Assembly (NCBI RefSeq): GCF_000518665.1
Contig: NZ_JAEA01000001.1
Location: forward strand, 531,166 to 595,165
Origin: Microvirga flocculans ATCC BAA-817
GTDB lineage: Bacteria > Pseudomonadota > Alphaproteobacteria > Rhizobiales > Beijerinckiaceae
Direction: 5' to 3'
Length of the DNA: 64,000 nucleotides
The notes beneath the pieces were generated by a model that did not search any database, was not told the origin of the DNA, and was given only the letters and a program-made list of their open reading frames with translations. Shown here in pieces: positions 8,623 through 20,479 of this stretch; position 1 is the stretch's first letter; the number at the start of each line of letters is the position of its first letter. A program made the translations under genes and the position numbers.

Positions 8623-11300
8623 GGCTTTGTCTCCTTCAGTGGCAGCCGGACCGAGATGCGTGTACCGTGACCGTTCGCGACCGGGCTTTCGGCAGCAATC
8701 GATCCATTATGGGCACCGACGATCCCTTTCGCGATGGCAAGTCCCAGTCCTGTGCCTTCGCCCCCGTCGCCATCCTGTTCGCGGCCACGGACAAACTTCT
8801 CAAAAACCTTAGGGAGCAGCGTTGAGGAGATGCCCGGTCCATTGTCCGTCACGGAGAGCACGATCTCACCCCCCTCCTGATGGGCCGCAAGTTCGACTCG
8901 CGCCTCCGGTCCCGCATAGCGGATGGCATTGCCGACGATGTTGGCAAGGGCCTGGTCGAGCAGAGAAGGATCGGCCAGGACGAAGGGAATGTCCGGCTCG
9001 ACGACAACCCGGAAGCCTTGCGTCGCCCCCCGTCGTTTCGCGAGAGCCACGACTCTGTCGAATGCCTCCCGGACATCGACCCAATCGCGGCGAAGCTCAA
9101 GGGCTCCTGCCTCGACGCGGGTCATCGAGAGCAGGTTGCGGACCATCCGGTCGAGATGCTCCGCCTCGTCCTTCACCTGATCGAGCAGATCCTGCCGCGC
9201 CCGTTCCGGCATTCTCGGCCCGTAGTCGATGAGGCTGGTCGCCGCTCCGAGGATCGACGCGAGAGGCGTGCGGAAGTCATGGCTGATCGAGGTCAGCAGT
9301 GTATTGCGGACTCGTTCCGTCTCGGTCGCGGTATGAGCCGCCGTGATCTCCCGTGCCAGCCGTGCCCGCTCCATGGCTGCAGCCGTCAGCTCTGCCACGG
9401 TTTCGGCGAGGGTCCGGGCTTCCGAGTCGAGCATGTTTCCATCGAGCGCGAGGCCCATGACTCCGACACAGCCATGGGGGGAGCGCAGGGGCAGAAAGAG
9501 CCAGCGGGCTGACGGCAGCGTTCCCGTCCCGGCACCCGCCGCCTCGTCCTTCTCGTAAGCCCAGCGCGCTGCCGAGGCCGAAGCGGTATCCAGTTCATCT
9601 TCCGGTGGCCAGGAGGCTGCAAGCTCGAGTTTATCGCCCTGCGGCAGGAGGATAGCTGCCGGCCGATGGAGATAGCCGTTCAATTCGACGACGGCTCCCT
9701 CGGCGACCGCATTGGCATCGGGGAAGCTGGACAGCCTGCGGGTGAACTCGTAGAGCCGCCGCGTCGCCCGCGCCCGGCTGACCGCAGCCGCAGCCTGCTC
9801 CCGCGCCCGTCCGGCAATGGCCGAGGTCAAAACGGCAGCGCCCAGGAAGATGAAGAGCGCAAGCAGCTCGTGCGGACGGGCGACCGTGAAGGTGTAGACC
9901 GGATCGATGAAGAAGAAATTGTAGCCGAGGAACGACAGGATCGAGCTGAAGACGGCAGGCCAGATGCCGAACCGGACGGCGGCAAACAGCACGGCGACCA
10001 GGAAGATCATAGAGACATTCGGCAGCGAGACTACGGAGGTCATCGCCAGCCCGACGACGATAGCCGCAGCAACGGCAAGGGCCGACCACAGGAAAGGAGC
10101 CCACGACTGGCTGACCTCCATCCGTGGGAGACGGTTCCACCATCGCACCTTTCGGGCCTGCGCGTCCTTGGCGGTCACGACGTGAATGGCGATATCCTCG
10201 GCATGATGGACCAGTTGGTGGGGCAAGGAATGCCCGACAAGTTCGGACCACAAGCCGCCACGGGATCGTCCTACCACGATCTGGGTGACGTTCTCAAACC
10301 GGGCGAACCGCAGCAGTTCCTGAACCATGTCGCCTGCGACGAGGGTCTTGGCCTCTTCGGCACCCAGGCGCTCGGCTAGCTGGAGCGTTTCATCGATGCG
10401 CCGCCGCTCCTCGCTCCCGAGCAACACGCCCGGCCTCTCCACGGTCACGGCAAGCCAGGGCGCACCGATCGCTTCGGCCAACCTTTTGGCATGACGCACC
10501 ACCGCCGGCGAGCTCTCGTCGGTGCCGACACAGACCAGGATGCGCTCTCCGGCCGCCCAGGGTCCTTCAAGTCCGCTGCTCTGCATCCGTTCGAGCAGGT
10601 CGCTGTCGATGCGCTCAGCGGCCCGGCGAAGGGCCAGCTCGCGCAGGGCAACGAGGTTGTTGGGACGGAAGAAATTGTCGACGGCGCGAGCCGCCGTGTC
10701 CTGAACATAGACCTTACCCTCGGCCAGCCGCTTGAGGAGCTCGTCCGGCGGGAGGTCGACGAGAACCAGCTCATTCGCCTCGTCGAACACCGTATCGGGC
10801 ACGGTCTCGCGCACGCGAACCCGCGTGATGCGCTGGACGACGTCGTTGAGGCTTTCGAGATGCTGGATGTTAAGCGTCGTCCAGACATCGATCCCTGCCG
10901 CCAGCAGCTCCTCGATGTCCTGCCACCGCTTCGGATGACGGCTGCCAGGGGCATTGGTGTGAGCATATTCGTCGACGAGAATGAGCCGAGGGTGGCGCTG
11001 AAGCGCGACATCAAGATCGAATTCCTGCACCATCCGGCCGCGGTATGGAACGGATAGGCGGGGCAAGATCTCGAAGCCCTGGAGAAGGTCCTCTGTTTCC
11101 TGACGCCCATGGGTCTCGACGAGGCCGATCACCACATCCGTCCCGCCCTCTCTTGCCGTCCGGGCGGCCTGGAGCATGGCATAGGTCTTTCCAACGCCGG
11201 GGGCCGCCCCCAGAAAAATCTTGAGGCGGCCGCGACCTTCGCGGTTGGCGAGGGTGAGAAGCGCGTCCGGGGACGCACGGGGCGTCTCGGTCAGAGCCAT
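8619..11300 (-). CDS. kdpD: KdpD sensor histidine kinase
   Basis: An 893-residue membrane sensor for potassium limitation. The N-terminal KdpD domain has a Walker A loop G-A-A-P-G-V-G-K-T-Y at 31-40. A UspA-like domain follows (about 245-370), then four closely spaced membrane helices (about 400-500, DUF4118), a GAF-like region, and a kinase core with the phospho-His in S-I-S-H-D-F-R-T-P-L and ATP-binding motifs N-I-V-G-N-A-I-R-Y, D-N-G-P-G-I and G-T-G-L-G-L-A. It starts 46 bp after kdpC and overlaps kdpE by 4 bp. All expected domains are present; it partners with KdpE. Confidence 0.96.
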   Translation of the reverse strand: MALTETPRASPDALLTLANREGRGRLKIFLGAAPGVGKTYAMLQAARTAREGGTDVVIGLVETHGRQETEDLLQGFEILPRLSVPYRGRMVQEFDLDVALQRHPRLILVDEYAHTNAPGSRHPKRWQDIEELLAAGIDVWTTLNIQHLESLNDVVQRITRVRVRETVPDTVFDEANELVLVDLPPDELLKRLAEGKVYVQDTAARAVDNFFRPNNLVALRELALRRAAERIDSDLLERMQSSGLEGPWAAGERILVCVGTDESSPAVVRHAKRLAEAIGAPWLAVTVERPGVLLGSEERRRIDETLQLAERLGAEEAKTLVAGDMVQELLRFARFENVTQIVVGRSRGGLWSELVGHSLPHQLVHHAEDIAIHVVTAKDAQARKVRWWNRLPRMEVSQSWAPFLWSALAVAAAIVVGLAMTSVVSLPNVSMIFLVAVLFAAVRFGIWPAVFSSILSFLGYNFFFIDPVYTFTVARPHELLALFIFLGAAVLTSAIAGRAREQAAAAVSRARATRRLYEFTRRLSSFPDANAVAEGAVVELNGYLHRPAAILLPQGDKLELAASWPPEDELDTASASAARWAYEKDEAAGAGTGTLPSARWLFLPLRSPHGCVGVMGLALDGNMLDSEARTLAETVAELTAAAMERARLAREITAAHTATETERVRNTLLTSISHDFRTPLASILGAATSLIDYGPRMPERARQDLLDQVKDEAEHLDRMVRNLLSMTRVEAGALELRRDWVDVREAFDRVVALAKRRGATQGFRVVVEPDIPFVLADPSLLDQALANIVGNAIRYAGPEARVELAAHQEGGEIVLSVTDNGPGISSTLLPKVFEKFVRGREQDGDGGEGTGLGLAIAKGIVGAHNGSIAAESPVANGHGTRISVRLPLKETKP

Positions 11301-11346
11301 CAGGACGGAGCCTCCGCTATTTTACGATCAGCCATTGCGGCCCCCC

Positions 11347-11946
11347 TCAAGAACCCAGTTTGTCGAGCGCGCGGTTGACCCGCAGAACATTGACCCGTGG
11401 TTCTCCAAGGAGGCCGAAGGTTCTCCCCTCCGTTGCAGTTTCGATGACCTGTCGCACCTGAGCCTCGGACATGTTTCTGGCTGAGGCAATTCGAGCGACT
11501 TGAGCCTTCGCGAAGGCAGGAGAGATATGCGGATCGAGGCCGCTGCCGGACGTGGTGACGGCATCGCCCGGTATCTGTTGCGACAAGCCCGCCTTGCGCC
11601 AGGCCTCCGAGGACGCTGTCAGACGATCCGCCAGTTTCGAGGAGGTCGGCCCCAGGTTGGAGCCGGTCGAGGCCGCCGCGTTGTAGGGCGCATCCACGGT
11701 CTTCGTTGGATCTGTCGGATCGGCGGCGCTCGTGGCGGAGGGCCGGGGCCAGAAATAACGGTCGGACGTAAAGGCCTGCCCGATCAGATCGGATCCAATG
11801 ATGCGGCCATCTCTTTCGACAAGGCTTCCATTGGCCTGTGCGGAAAAGAAAGCCTGTCCGATGCCCGTAACGGCGAAGGGATAGGCAAGTCCCGTCAGGG
11901 CTGTGAACAGCAGGAGCAGGACAAGTGCGGGTCGAAGGTAAGACAT
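11347..11946 (-). CDS. kdpC: KdpC, potassium-transporting ATPase subunit C
   Basis: A 199-residue subunit of the KdpFABC potassium pump. One N-terminal membrane helix (about residues 5-28) is followed by a periplasmic domain with the family motifs Y-F-W-P-R-P-S-A, G-S-N-L-G-P-T, D-A-V-T-T-S-G-S-G-L-D-P-H-I-S and N-V-L-R-V-N-R-A-L-D. Length is usual. It follows kdpB with a 12-bp gap. In the complex KdpC stabilises subunit assembly and supports ATP use by KdpB. Confidence 0.96.
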   Translation of the reverse strand: MSYLRPALVLLLLFTALTGLAYPFAVTGIGQAFFSAQANGSLVERDGRIIGSDLIGQAFTSDRYFWPRPSATSAADPTDPTKTVDAPYNAAASTGSNLGPTSSKLADRLTASSEAWRKAGLSQQIPGDAVTTSGSGLDPHISPAFAKAQVARIASARNMSEAQVRQVIETATEGRTFGLLGEPRVNVLRVNRALDKLGS

Positions 11947-11958
11947 ATCGGCCTCCTT

Positions 11959-14016
<2,058 letters not shown>

Positions 14017-14026
14017 GGAGCACCTG

Positions 14027-15736
14027 TCAGAATGTTTTGCCGGTGAGCATCATCACCTGCTCGGCAATGGGGCCGAGGGCGAGGGCCGGGAAAAACTGGA
14101 GGCCGCCGAGGATCAGGATCACACCGATCAACAGGCCGATGAACAGCGGTCCGTGGGTCGGGAATGTGCCTGTCGACGATTCAAGCTTAGTCTTGGCAGC
14201 CAGAGATCCCGCGATGGCCAGCATCGGCACGATGTAGGCGAAGCGGCCGAGCAGCATCGCAAGCCCGAGCGTCGTATTGTACCAGGGCGAGTTGGCGGTG
14301 AGCCCGGCAAAGGCGGAGCCGTTGTTGCCCGCCGCCGACGAGTAGGCATACAGGATCTCTGAAAGGCCATGAGGGCCTGCATTGAGCAGCCCGGCCAGGC
14401 CCTGCGGGATCACGGCGGCCACTGCCGAGAAGCCCAGGATCGCGGTCGGAAGGATCAGGACGGCCAGCATGGCCATCTTGACCTCTTTCGCCTCGATTTT
14501 CTTGCCGAGATATTCCGGCGTGCGTCCTACCATGAGGCCGGCGACAAATACGGCGATGATCGCCATCACGAGGATTCCGTAGAGTCCGGACCCGACGCCG
14601 CCAGGCAGGATCTCGCCGAGCTGCATCAGGAACATCGGAATGAGTCCACCGATGGGCGTGAAGCTCGCGTGCATGGCGTTCACCGCCCCGCACGACAGAC
14701 CTGTGGTCACGGCGGCCCAGAGAGCCGATAGCGCCAGTCCGAAGCGGACCTCCTTGCCCTCCATATTGCCGTCCGCAGGGTTGATCCCAGCCTGATGCAG
14801 CATAGGCGTTCCGGCTGCTTCCGCTGCATAAGTGATCGCGATGCCTGCGACGAGCAGGACACCCATGACCCAGACCAGGGCGCGGGCCTGCCGGTTGTCC
14901 CCGACGAGGCGGCCGAAGGCGAAGACGATAGCGACCGAGATCACCAGCATCTGCCAGACCTGGACGAAATTCGTGAGTGCCGTCGCGTTCTCAAAGGGGT
15001 GAGCGGCATTCACGTTGAAGAAGCCGCCGCCATTGGTGCCGAGCTGTTTAATAGCGACCTGGCTGGCGACGGGTCCGAGGGCGATTGTCTGCTTCGCACC
15101 TTCGAGCGTTGTTGCGTCCACTGAGGAAAGCATGGTCTGCGGCATCCCGAGCGCCACCAGCAGAATGGCGGTGAACAGGGCCAGCGGGAGAAGGACGTAG
15201 AGGGTCGAGCGGGTCATATCGACCCAGAAATTGCCGACCGTATTCATCTTGGAGCGTGCAAAGCCTCGCACCAGCGCCACCGCCAGGGCAAGCCCCGTCG
15301 CGGCGGAGAGAAAGTTCTGAACCGTCAGCCCTGCCATTTGCGAGAAATGGCTCATGGTCGTCTCACCGCCGTAAGACTGCCAGTTCGTGTTGGTCACGAA
15401 CGAGACAGCGGTGTTGAAGGCGAGGTCGGGGGAGAGAGCGCCGAAGCCTTGCGGGTTGAAGGGCAGGAAGCCTTGCAGCCTCAGGAGTGCGTAAAGCAGG
15501 ACGAAGCCCGCCGCATTGAACAGGAGCATCGCCAGCGCATAGGCGCGCCAACCCTGCTCGCGGGCGGGATCGACGCCCGCCAACGCATAGAAGCTACGCT
15601 CGACAGGCCCGAGCACAGGCGAGAGAAAGGTGCGCTTGCCGGCGTAGACTTTGGCCATGAAGGCACCGAGCGGCATGGCCGCCAGCAGGACGGTCGCGAG
15701 AATGATGGCAATCTGAAGCCAGCCGTTGAGGGTCAT
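14027..15736 (-). CDS. kdpA: KdpA, potassium-binding subunit
   Basis: A 569-residue channel-like membrane subunit that selects and translocates K+. About ten transmembrane helices are visible, and the selectivity-filter-type loops are present: [13 protein letters not shown] (about 113-125), [20 protein letters not shown] (about 229-248) and [11 protein letters not shown]. Length is typical. It begins 12 bp after kdpF and precedes kdpB by 10 bp, in the normal kdpFABC order. Confidence 0.97.
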   Translation of the reverse strand: MTLNGWLQIAIILATVLLAAMPLGAFMAKVYAGKRTFLSPVLGPVERSFYALAGVDPAREQGWRAYALAMLLFNAAGFVLLYALLRLQGFLPFNPQGFGALSPDLAFNTAVSFVTNTNWQSYGGETTMSHFSQMAGLTVQNFLSAATGLALAVALVRGFARSKMNTVGNFWVDMTRSTLYVLLPLALFTAILLVALGMPQTMLSSVDATTLEGAKQTIALGPVASQVAIKQLGTNGGGFFNVNAAHPFENATALTNFVQVWQMLVISVAIVFAFGRLVGDNRQARALVWVMGVLLVAGIAITYAAEAAGTPMLHQAGINPADGNMEGKEVRFGLALSALWAAVTTGLSCGAVNAMHASFTPIGGLIPMFLMQLGEILPGGVGSGLYGILVMAIIAVFVAGLMVGRTPEYLGKKIEAKEVKMAMLAVLILPTAILGFSAVAAVIPQGLAGLLNAGPHGLSEILYAYSSAAGNNGSAFAGLTANSPWYNTTLGLAMLLGRFAYIVPMLAIAGSLAAKTKLESSTGTFPTHGPLFIGLLIGVILILGGLQFFPALALGPIAEQVMMLTGKTF

Positions 15737-15748
15737 CGGTCGGGCCTC

Positions 15749-15838
15749 CTAGAACCGTTCCGGCCTGAGCAGCGCCAGGACGAGATAACCGGCAAGACCA
15801 AGCGCAACGAGGCCGCCGAGGAGAAGATCGAGGGACAT
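15749..15838 (-). CDS. kdpF: KdpF, small stabilising membrane subunit
   Basis: A 29-residue single-helix peptide, M-S-L-D-L-L-L-G-G then a hydrophobic run, ending L-L-R-P-E-R-F. The C-terminal L-L-x-P-E-x-F/L motif and the position directly before kdpA identify it. KdpF is a lipid-like peptide that stabilises the KdpABC complex. The start ATG at 15836-15838 is preceded by a purine-rich stretch. Length matches the family. Confidence 0.9.
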   Translation of the reverse strand: MSLDLLLGGLVALGLAGYLVLALLRPERF

Positions 15839-15851
15839 GGATGAGCCTCCC

Positions 15852-15935
15852 TCAAAGCCGCTCGGCCGCGCGGGCATAGAGCGCCATGAGCGCAAAGAAC
15901 CCGAGGCCGAGGAGGAGATAGACAAGGTCGTACAT
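15852..15935 (-). CDS. 27-residue membrane micro-ORF in front of kdpF
   Basis: An ATG at 15933-15935 opens a 27-codon frame, M-Y-D-L-V-Y-L-L-L-G-L-G-F-F-A-L-M-A-L-Y then A-R-A-A-E-R-L, ending 13 bp before kdpF. It is a single predicted membrane helix with a positively charged cytoplasmic end, the same general architecture as KdpF but a different sequence. Its position at the very head of the operon and its clean composition support a real gene. From memory, similar short peptides precede kdpF in other proteobacteria; I cannot verify that here. A role as an extra Kdp peptide or a translated leader is inference. Confidence 0.65.
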   Translation of the reverse strand: MYDLVYLLLGLGFFALMALYARAAERL

Positions 15936-16426
15936 GACAGCACCCTCAAGTGAGTGCTGAACGCTACCTCCGGAGGCCATCAAATCTCGATCGGGAAATG
16001 TGGCCCAGAACATAAAGACGGCATAAAAGCCGCTTTAGACCGACACGAGAACAGCATCCATCGCGGTCCGATCCAGAGATCGCCCATCGGTGTCAAAGCG
16101 AACATTCGGGAGGTCTGCCCGGGGTCAGGTAGTGAAATTCATTCACTGACAGGGGCATCCGATGTTCCGGTCCAAAGCGGACGTTCATCCCCCGTCCGAA
16201 ACCCTTCACACACCGAGAATTTCGGAGGTTCTTTGCAGAGGTCGGCTCCCACAGATTTTCCGGACCCTCCGGCCCAGACCGTTAGGTCTCCCTTAGAGGG
16301 GCTACGGGTGTAAGAACTCATCTTTTGAGAGGTGTCTGAAGGCCTCGTCAAAATTTTTTCTCCTGTCCGGGAACTTTTCTCAAATCCTCGACCTCATGTG
16401 GGGGGCAAGACCAACAGGAGTGCTCT
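15936..16426. promoter_or_regulatory. upstream region of the kdp operon and of the divergent DUF3102 gene
   Basis: About 490 bp between two divergent units; no gene is seen. It should hold the KdpE-controlled kdp promoter, but I cannot place -35/-10 boxes with confidence. Structures seen: AGTGAA-attca-TTCACT, a 6-bp-arm inverted repeat at 16131-16147, and two related motifs, T-C-A-A-A-G-C-G-A-A-C-A-T-T-C around 16093-16107 and C-C-A-A-A-G-C-G-G-A-C-G-T-T-C-A-T around 16172-16188, which also resemble the palindrome at 5269-5297. These may be members of a short dispersed repeat. Confidence 0.45.
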
Positions 16427-17563
16427 TTGACCTCACGACGCCAGCATCCTAAGCCCTTCGACTACGGGCACATTTCGATCGCAGACAAGGAGGCTCTGCG
16501 CGGCTGCGCCTCCGCCATCGCTGTGATTGCCAGGAAGACCAACCTCCAGATCCTCGAGCGAGCCAAGGCATTGGTGCCTCGTGGATTCGAGAAGTGGGTG
16601 TCCCGGGAGTGTCAGATGTCGCCCAAAACGGCGGGAAACTACCTCAGGATTCACCAGCGCTTCGGCAGCCGGCGCGACAGCATCGCGGATCTGGGCATTA
16701 AGCCCACCACGCTGGTCAAGCTGGCGACCGCGCCGGATGAAATCGTTGATGAGGTGTTCAGCCGGATGGAGGCCGGGGAGCCTCTAATCGGCCGTGATGT
16801 CGAGTAGATCCTCCGTGCCGCTCGTACTTCCAAGGCAGCACGGAGCCAACGGGCGGAGGATGCCCACGCACCTGGGCGGAAGGGACTGCTAGCTTTCCTG
16901 AACGGGTGTGTGCGGACGAGCGTCAACGAGTGGATGGAACACTTGACAGCGCTTCATGCCAAGGTCGAGGCGGCGATGCCTGGCGAGAAAGCCAAGAAGC
17001 GCTTCCACAAGGGGAAGTTCGTGAAAGCTGTTGCCTGGGAGGCGACGTGGCTTCGAATCGAGCTGCAGCGCATGTCCGGCTGCTGCTTCTGGAACAAGGC
17101 AGGCGAGTACATTGGCAAAACCTGGAAGGATCGCCTCCAGTGACCGGAGGGGCAGTGGAAGGACGTCAACGATGCCTTGACCACGCTCGAACGGAGCGAA
17201 ACTATCAAGGTCGATGACCTCGTGAGCGCCCTTCGCTCCGAAATCCTTCCCGCACTGGGATGGGCTTTGGGACGTGATCCGGTTCTGTCTGAGGACGGGC
17301 AAGCACTCCCGCCCGAGTTCGTGCGTGAGATGGATCGGTTGGGCATCGGGACCACCGAGGTCACGGCAGGGGGGCTCAACGGAGAACCCGACGACTCGGT
17401 TGCGGAGCCGGGCGCCTCGCTGGTAATCTCCTCCTATCAGGTTGAAACGGGCGCCTGTCTGACCAAGGAAGCCGATTCCATCGTGCTCCCGACTGATCTG
17501 ATCGTGTCGGTCGGTCAGCCGATCGGTCCGGTCCCTGGCATTTCGAGTCCTGGAGCGTGGTGA
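16427..17563 (+). pseudogene. DUF3102-domain gene with two in-frame stop codons
   Basis: One continuous frame from a TTG at 16427 carries a DUF3102-like N-terminal part (residues about 20-115: I-A-V-I-A-R-K-T-N-L-Q-I-L-E-R-A-K; F-E-K-W-V-S-R-E-C-Q-M-S-P-K-T-A-G-N-Y-L-R-I). It meets TAG at 16805-16807 and TGA at 17141-17143, yet stays protein-like through both: W-M-E-H-L-T-A-L-H-A-K-V, W-K-D-R-L-Q [stop] P-E-G-Q-W-K-D-V-N-D-A-L, then E-I-L-P-A-L-G-W-A-L-G-R-D-P. Both stops could arise by C-to-T change (CAG, CGA). DUF3102 proteins are common on plasmids and mobile elements. The 3' end overlaps the convergent replicase-like frame from 17376, so the true end is unclear. The first segment alone (126 residues) could still be expressed. 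Confidence 0.7.
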
Positions 17564-18302
17564 ACAGGATGTTCGAGGCCTTCCTCTCCATCCCGGACAT
17601 AGCGGCGGCGCTCTCGCAGATCATAGTGGTCCGGCTCGTTGTCGTGTCGACCCAGCCCGCCCATTCCGACAGGTCCGGGAAGATCAATTCATTCCAGGTG
17701 CGGTAGGACCAGAAAGGCGAAAGGGGATTCTTGATCCGCATCGCATTCGACATGGCGCCGGGATCGGCGCCGAGGGGCAGGAACTCCTTTGTGATGCCCG
17801 CATGGACGCCCCGCCAGAGGCTCATGATGTCCCGGCGGCAGCGCGGGTCGTTGGGGCCGAACCATACGCTGGACTGGTAAGGCAGCAGATAAATGACATG
17901 GGGGCGCTCAATGCAGCCGTCCGGCAGCTCGAAACCCACGACGATGTGGGGCAGGCATGGCAGCTTGAGCTGTTCGATCTCGTACCGGAGCGCGTCCCAG
18001 GACGGGAACGTGATATCAAGGTCGATCCGGAAGACGCCGCGAACTTCCGAGTTCAGCACGATCCAAGGATTATCGAGGCTGAGCAGCTTCGAGTCGCCTT
18101 TGGTCATGATGTCCTTGGTGCGGCCACTCATGAGACGCGAGGTCCGTGGCGTAAGCTGGACGATGCGACGCAGGACATGGCTCTTGTCGGAGCGCAGTCC
18201 GATCTCGGTGAACGGCGTCCGGTACCGTCCGCCGATCTTCTCGCCGAAGCATTGGAAGCCGTCGGTCAGGCGCCGATGGACCAGATCGCGGCGCGACAGC
18301 AC
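17376..18302 (-). CDS. replicase/primase-like protein, probably decayed
   Basis: A 308-codon frame whose central part resembles plasmid/phage replicase-primase proteins: F-R-I-D-L-D-I-T-F (metal-binding D-L-D type motif), L-P-H-I-V-V-G-F, R-P-H-V-I-Y-L-L-P-Y, then L-G-A-D-P-G followed by R-I-K-N-P-L-S-P-F-W. The last 80 residues are Arg/Pro-rich and antisense to the DUF3102 pseudogene, so the native C-terminus is probably lost. At the 5' end another frame upstream (to 18544) has E-T-R-W-T-E-A-Q-W-L-R-E-V, hinting at a frameshifted N-terminus. It lies inside the element bounded by the tRNA-Ser integrase. The family call rests on motif order only; a pseudogene is likely. Confidence 0.45.
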   Translation of the reverse strand: MLSRRDLVHRRLTDGFQCFGEKIGGRYRTPFTEIGLRSDKSHVLRRIVQLTPRTSRLMSGRTKDIMTKGDSKLLSLDNPWIVLNSEVRGVFRIDLDITFPSWDALRYEIEQLKLPCLPHIVVGFELPDGCIERPHVIYLLPYQSSVWFGPNDPRCRRDIMSLWRGVHAGITKEFLPLGADPGAMSNAMRIKNPLSPFWSYRTWNELIFPDLSEWAGWVDTTTSRTTMICESAAAMSGMERKASNILFTTLQDSKCQGPDRSADRPTRSDQSGARWNRLPWSDRRPFQPDRRRLPARRPAPQPSRRVLR

Positions 18303-18830
18303 TCGCTCGGCGAAGAAGGTATCATCATCCTCGGTGCAGTGGGTTGGCGCCCTTCCTTAATCCCGGACATGACCTCGCGCAGCCACTGAGCTTCGGTCCA
18401 GCGTGTCTCGAACACGCGAACGCATTCAGGGACTGTATCGCGAGCGCGAAGGGTGGCTCCATGGCTTGGTGCGTCAACATTTTTGGCTTCAGGGGCAGAG
18501 GAGGGCGTCGACTGGCCGAGGGTATGTCCCGGCCTCCGAGTCACCGCAGGGACCCTCGCATCAAATTGACGAGGACGATGCCGACAAGCATTTTAATCAC
18601 ACTCCAGGAAGCGCCGGGGAGGGCCGCCACAGCCCAGTGATCCGGCGCTTTCCTATTGATGAGAACTGTCGGCGAAGCGAAGGACAAGCCCTATTCGGTA
18701 GGGAAAGCAATATCAGCCGACGTTCTATCGGTTCGACGTCTTATCTCCTACATCAAACGCATGACTTCACTACAGAATGCACCTCCGAGTAGGGAACTTG
18801 TGTAGTGGATTGCATCCCCACGTTAAGGCA
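18303..18830. other. intergenic stretch inside the decayed element, no gene seen
   Basis: About 530 bp between the replicase-like frame and the integrase 3' end. Frames on both strands are open for up to 130 codons but have atypical composition for genes. The first 240 bp may contain the displaced N-terminal part of the replicase-like gene on the minus strand. No repeat or tRNA-like sequence was found by eye. Confidence 0.4.
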
Positions 18831-20394
18831 TCAGGACGTTGTGTAGCGTGGTAACTTCGAAATTTCATGGAGAAGCATGTTCATTTCAAAGTCCCCGTAC
18901 GCTTCCCCTTCCGTTGCAGGGACGTGTCCCTGCATGTAGTCACGCGCTCCCGGGTCCATTTTTACCTTTCGGGCGATCGTCTTGAAGCGGTGCCGCCATG
19001 CATGGTTCGGAGCCAAGATAGGGTCATCGATGCCTAAGCCACGTACCCACTTAGCGATCCTCTCACCTACCTTCTTGTACTGAGGATTCCCCATGGAGCC
19101 GCCGCGGCTGCGCGCTTTGTCGTAGAAAAGAGGCCCCCCTCCCTTGCTGCGAGCAAAGTCCAGAAAACCTTGCTCGATCAGGTGTGGGTGGATCGCGACA
19201 TACCGAGTTTTTTGTCTTTGGTCGATCCTGCCTCAGGCGTAACCCACATCACCCACACACCATCAACCTGCTTCACGTCCTCTGCCCGAAGCTGGTCAAT
19301 CTCGCCAACGCGGGCTCCGGAATATGCGCATAACCAAGGAATCCAGCGACGCCCAGAAGCATGCTCCGGAGAAATCCTCTCAGTCGGTGTAAGGAGCGTT
19401 ACTGAAAGTACAGTTCGCGCCTCCGTGTCTGTGTATCCCTTGCTCCTCGTCTTCGAGCTTTTGGGGATCCTCAGCTTGATGCCATTGACAGGATTAAGGG
19501 GTATTTTCTTGTTATCGACAGCCCATTGGCATGTTGATCTTAAAGCTGAGAGATAGCCGAACTTCACAGTGCGATTTGCCAATCCAGCAGCAAGTAGTCG
19601 ATCCTTCCAGCCAACACACCATTCCGGCGTCAGTTCACGTAGGTCGGCAATTTACTCTTCGACTTTGGCTATCATCGGCCGCCAACTCTTGATGGTGGCA
19701 TAAGAGAGTTCCGCTTCCTTGGCATAGGAATCGAAAATTGTCGTAGGTAGCATAGACGCGTCAGTCGCGGTCTCAAGGAGTGGTTTGGCATCAAGCTCCA
19801 ACTGTGGGAACCGACCTGCATCGGGATCAGGACGATAGTCGCCCTTGGCATTCCTGAGGATATGCTCCCGGGCTTGGCATACTGCCTCATTTACGGCGAT
19901 CTTGCTTCTGTCCAAGCTCTCGGCGTCGACCAAAAGTCCCTTTCGCGAAAGGTAATCCCTTACGATCCGGGCATGCCGGTTCAGCCGCGCATTTTCGCAC
20001 ACAGCCTTCTGCGCGGGCGTGGTAAGTTTGGAAACCTTCACCTTTTCAGGTTTCAGGACGGCCCAATCGCTGAGTAACATGGCGCCCCAAGTGTTCAGGT
20101 TGCCAGGATTATCTTCATTTTGAGAAACGATCTCCCGATAGATTTCGCCAGCAATAGTAAAAGCTTGCTTCTGAGAAATCGAACGAACTCCTTGCCGCAG
20201 GTTGCGCCATTGTGACTCCACCTCGGCCGATATGTGTGCGTGCTCAACCTTCGCAACCGCTGGGTCTCGGGTGTTCAGACTACGACGAAGTCCCTTTTTG
20301 CCGATAACCGAGACCAAATCCTCTGGTACATGCTTCCGGTACCAGAAAATTCCAGAGTCAGGGTGTTCCAGGGACGAGTCATACGCAGGACCAT
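18831..20394 (-). pseudogene. tyrosine-family site-specific integrase with three lesions
   Basis: The gene starts with ATG at 20392-20394 (M-V-L-R-M-T-R-P-W) and continues in another frame with H-P-D-S-G-I-F-W-Y-R-K-H-V-P-E-D-L, the DUF6538-type N-terminus of rhizobial integrases; one base is missing near 20365-20370. A TAA at 19652-19654 interrupts the same frame between V-E-E and I-A-D-L-R-E-L-T-P. A third lesion is loss of one A in an A-run at 19208-19213, after which the frame R-Y-V-A-I-H-P-H-L-I-E-Q-G-F-L resumes. Catalytic residues are recognisable: Arg in S-G-A-R-V-G-E, H-A-W-R-H-R, and Tyr in A-Y-G-D-F. The start is 86 bp from the 3' end of tRNA-Ser, the usual place for an element that integrated there. 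It cannot make a full-length enzyme. Confidence 0.9.
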
Positions 20395-20479
20395 GTGTAC
20401 CGCCTTTGTGTACCAGCGCGGCGGCTGCAGAGTCCTTAATCCCAAAGGATTCTTAAATTTCAGTGTATTAGAAGAAAGC

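Noticed and set aside
16805..17143. TAG and TGA in the DUF3102 frame as recoded pyrrolysine or selenocysteine codons
   Set aside because: No SECIS-like hairpin or Pyl machinery is visible, the two codons differ, and neighbouring genes of the same element are also broken; nonsense mutation is simpler.
18403..18792. Plus-strand 129-codon frame within the decayed element
   Set aside because: Composition is not protein-like and it overlaps a minus-strand frame that fits the replicase N-terminus better.
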